From Elysia marginata (Eukaryota; Mollusca; Gastropoda; Plakobranchidae), in assembly GCA_019649035.1 (NCBI GenBank), contig BMAT01007851.1:233937-264553 (forward strand): DNA of 30,617 nucleotides, given 5' to 3'. Of this stretch, positions 30,280-30,617 are shown in pieces; the stretch's first letter is position 1; every line of letters starts with the position of its first letter. The notes beneath the pieces are model-generated. The model did no database searches. It saw nothing but the letters and a program-made list of their open reading frames with translations, and had not been told where the DNA came from. Position numbers and translations under genes: made by a program.

Positions 30280-30529
30280 GTTTTTATATAGCGTCTAACC
30301 CTTCAAGATGCCGAAAGCTCTTTACAAAGGCCATTATCAAACTATCTATCCTCTGATTCGCTGAGGAGCAGCTGGGGACACACCGCGTCACTCTAACGCT
30401 CTGACAAATTATTATACTGCTTATAGCCGGGTACTCGTTTTATTGTTTGTTGGGGGCTGAGAAACTGGGGTTCGAAGCCACTATGTGTCGACCCGAAAGC
30501 TGAGTGTCCACCACGAGACCATGCTGCCA
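30280..30529 (-). mobile_element. tRNA-derived SINE with an L2-like 3' tail
   Basis: Read on the minus strand it starts with GGCAGCATGGTCTCGTGG (A-box complement at 30511-30521) and a B-box-like GCTTCGAACCC (complement near 30469-30479). About 130 bases of body follow, then a tail TTTGTAAAGAGCTTTCGG...GACGCTATATAAAAA. The GTAAAGCGCTTT...GCGCTATATAAA pattern is the 3' tail shared by L2-clade LINEs and their partner SINEs in fish and marine invertebrates. The deviations (GAGCTTT, GACGC) suggest an aged copy. No target duplication was found. Confidence 0.75.
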
Positions 30530-30617
30530 TGTCAATGTTGTGGTCATGGGAACACTACGCTCGTCATTGGTCTACTAACCGGCTATAAAAAAGAGAAAAA
30601 AACTATGACGTTCATAC

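Noticed and set aside
1-30617. Retrovirus-like, LTR, Polinton or other capsid-bearing elements, CRISPR arrays or bacterial operons
   Set aside because: I saw no reverse transcriptase, integrase, capsid or polymerase blocks, no long terminal repeats and no spacer-repeat array. The tandem repeats present have no unique spacers.

Overview
This is a eukaryotic, animal-type genomic window. It is AT-rich and full of (CT)n/(GA)n microsatellites and tRNA-derived SINEs, and it carries one recognisable protein-coding gene split by introns. Nothing in it looks bacterial or viral. The kind of repeats (tRNA-head SINEs, an L2-like 3' tail around GCGCTATATA, many CT/GA tracts) together with the gene's sequence suggest a lophotrochozoan, most likely a gastropod mollusc. 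The species assignment is inference.

The gene lies on the + strand and is the 3' end of a prospero/PROX1 homologue, a divergent homeobox transcription factor of neural and endodermal differentiation. Two exons are clear. Exon A (19143-19287) encodes the end of homeodomain helix 3 and the first half of the Prospero domain. Exon B (23619-23804) encodes the rest of the Prospero domain and the stop codon. They are joined by a 4331-base GT-AG intron. The exon with the first half of the homeodomain and the large N-terminal exons are not visible. They lie upstream of the window or, for the homeodomain exon, possibly in the 975-base assembly gap at 14424-15398.

Layout: 1-14423 is most likely intron or upstream sequence. 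It holds microsatellites, a decayed SINE (about 742-880), a CpG-rich block (1433-1690), a complete young SINE with a perfect 13-bp target-site duplication (4873-5206), a TATA-plus-donor block (6361-6527) and several minisatellites (7824-7980, 8282-8390, 13592-13648). 14424-15398 is Ns. 15399-19142 is intron and contains a striking array of alternating inverted copies (18740-18915) about 230 bases before exon A. 19288-23618 is the last intron, with G-quadruplex-type runs, a strong hairpin, GC-richer blocks and an L2-like repeat tail. 23805 to about 24925 is the 3' UTR, with AU-rich, Pumilio-type and let-7-type sites and three AATAAA signals. From there to the end is AT-rich intergenic sequence (or a longer 3' UTR) with two more minisatellites, a compact nested-palindrome block with two inverted kappaB-like sites (28390-28458) and a minus-strand SINE (30280-30529).

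I found no multi-gene system. The observations most worth a second look are the inverted-copy array beside the homeodomain exon, the nested palindromes with twin kappaB-like sites, and the 40-bp minisatellite whose units alternate CACGTG and CATGTG.
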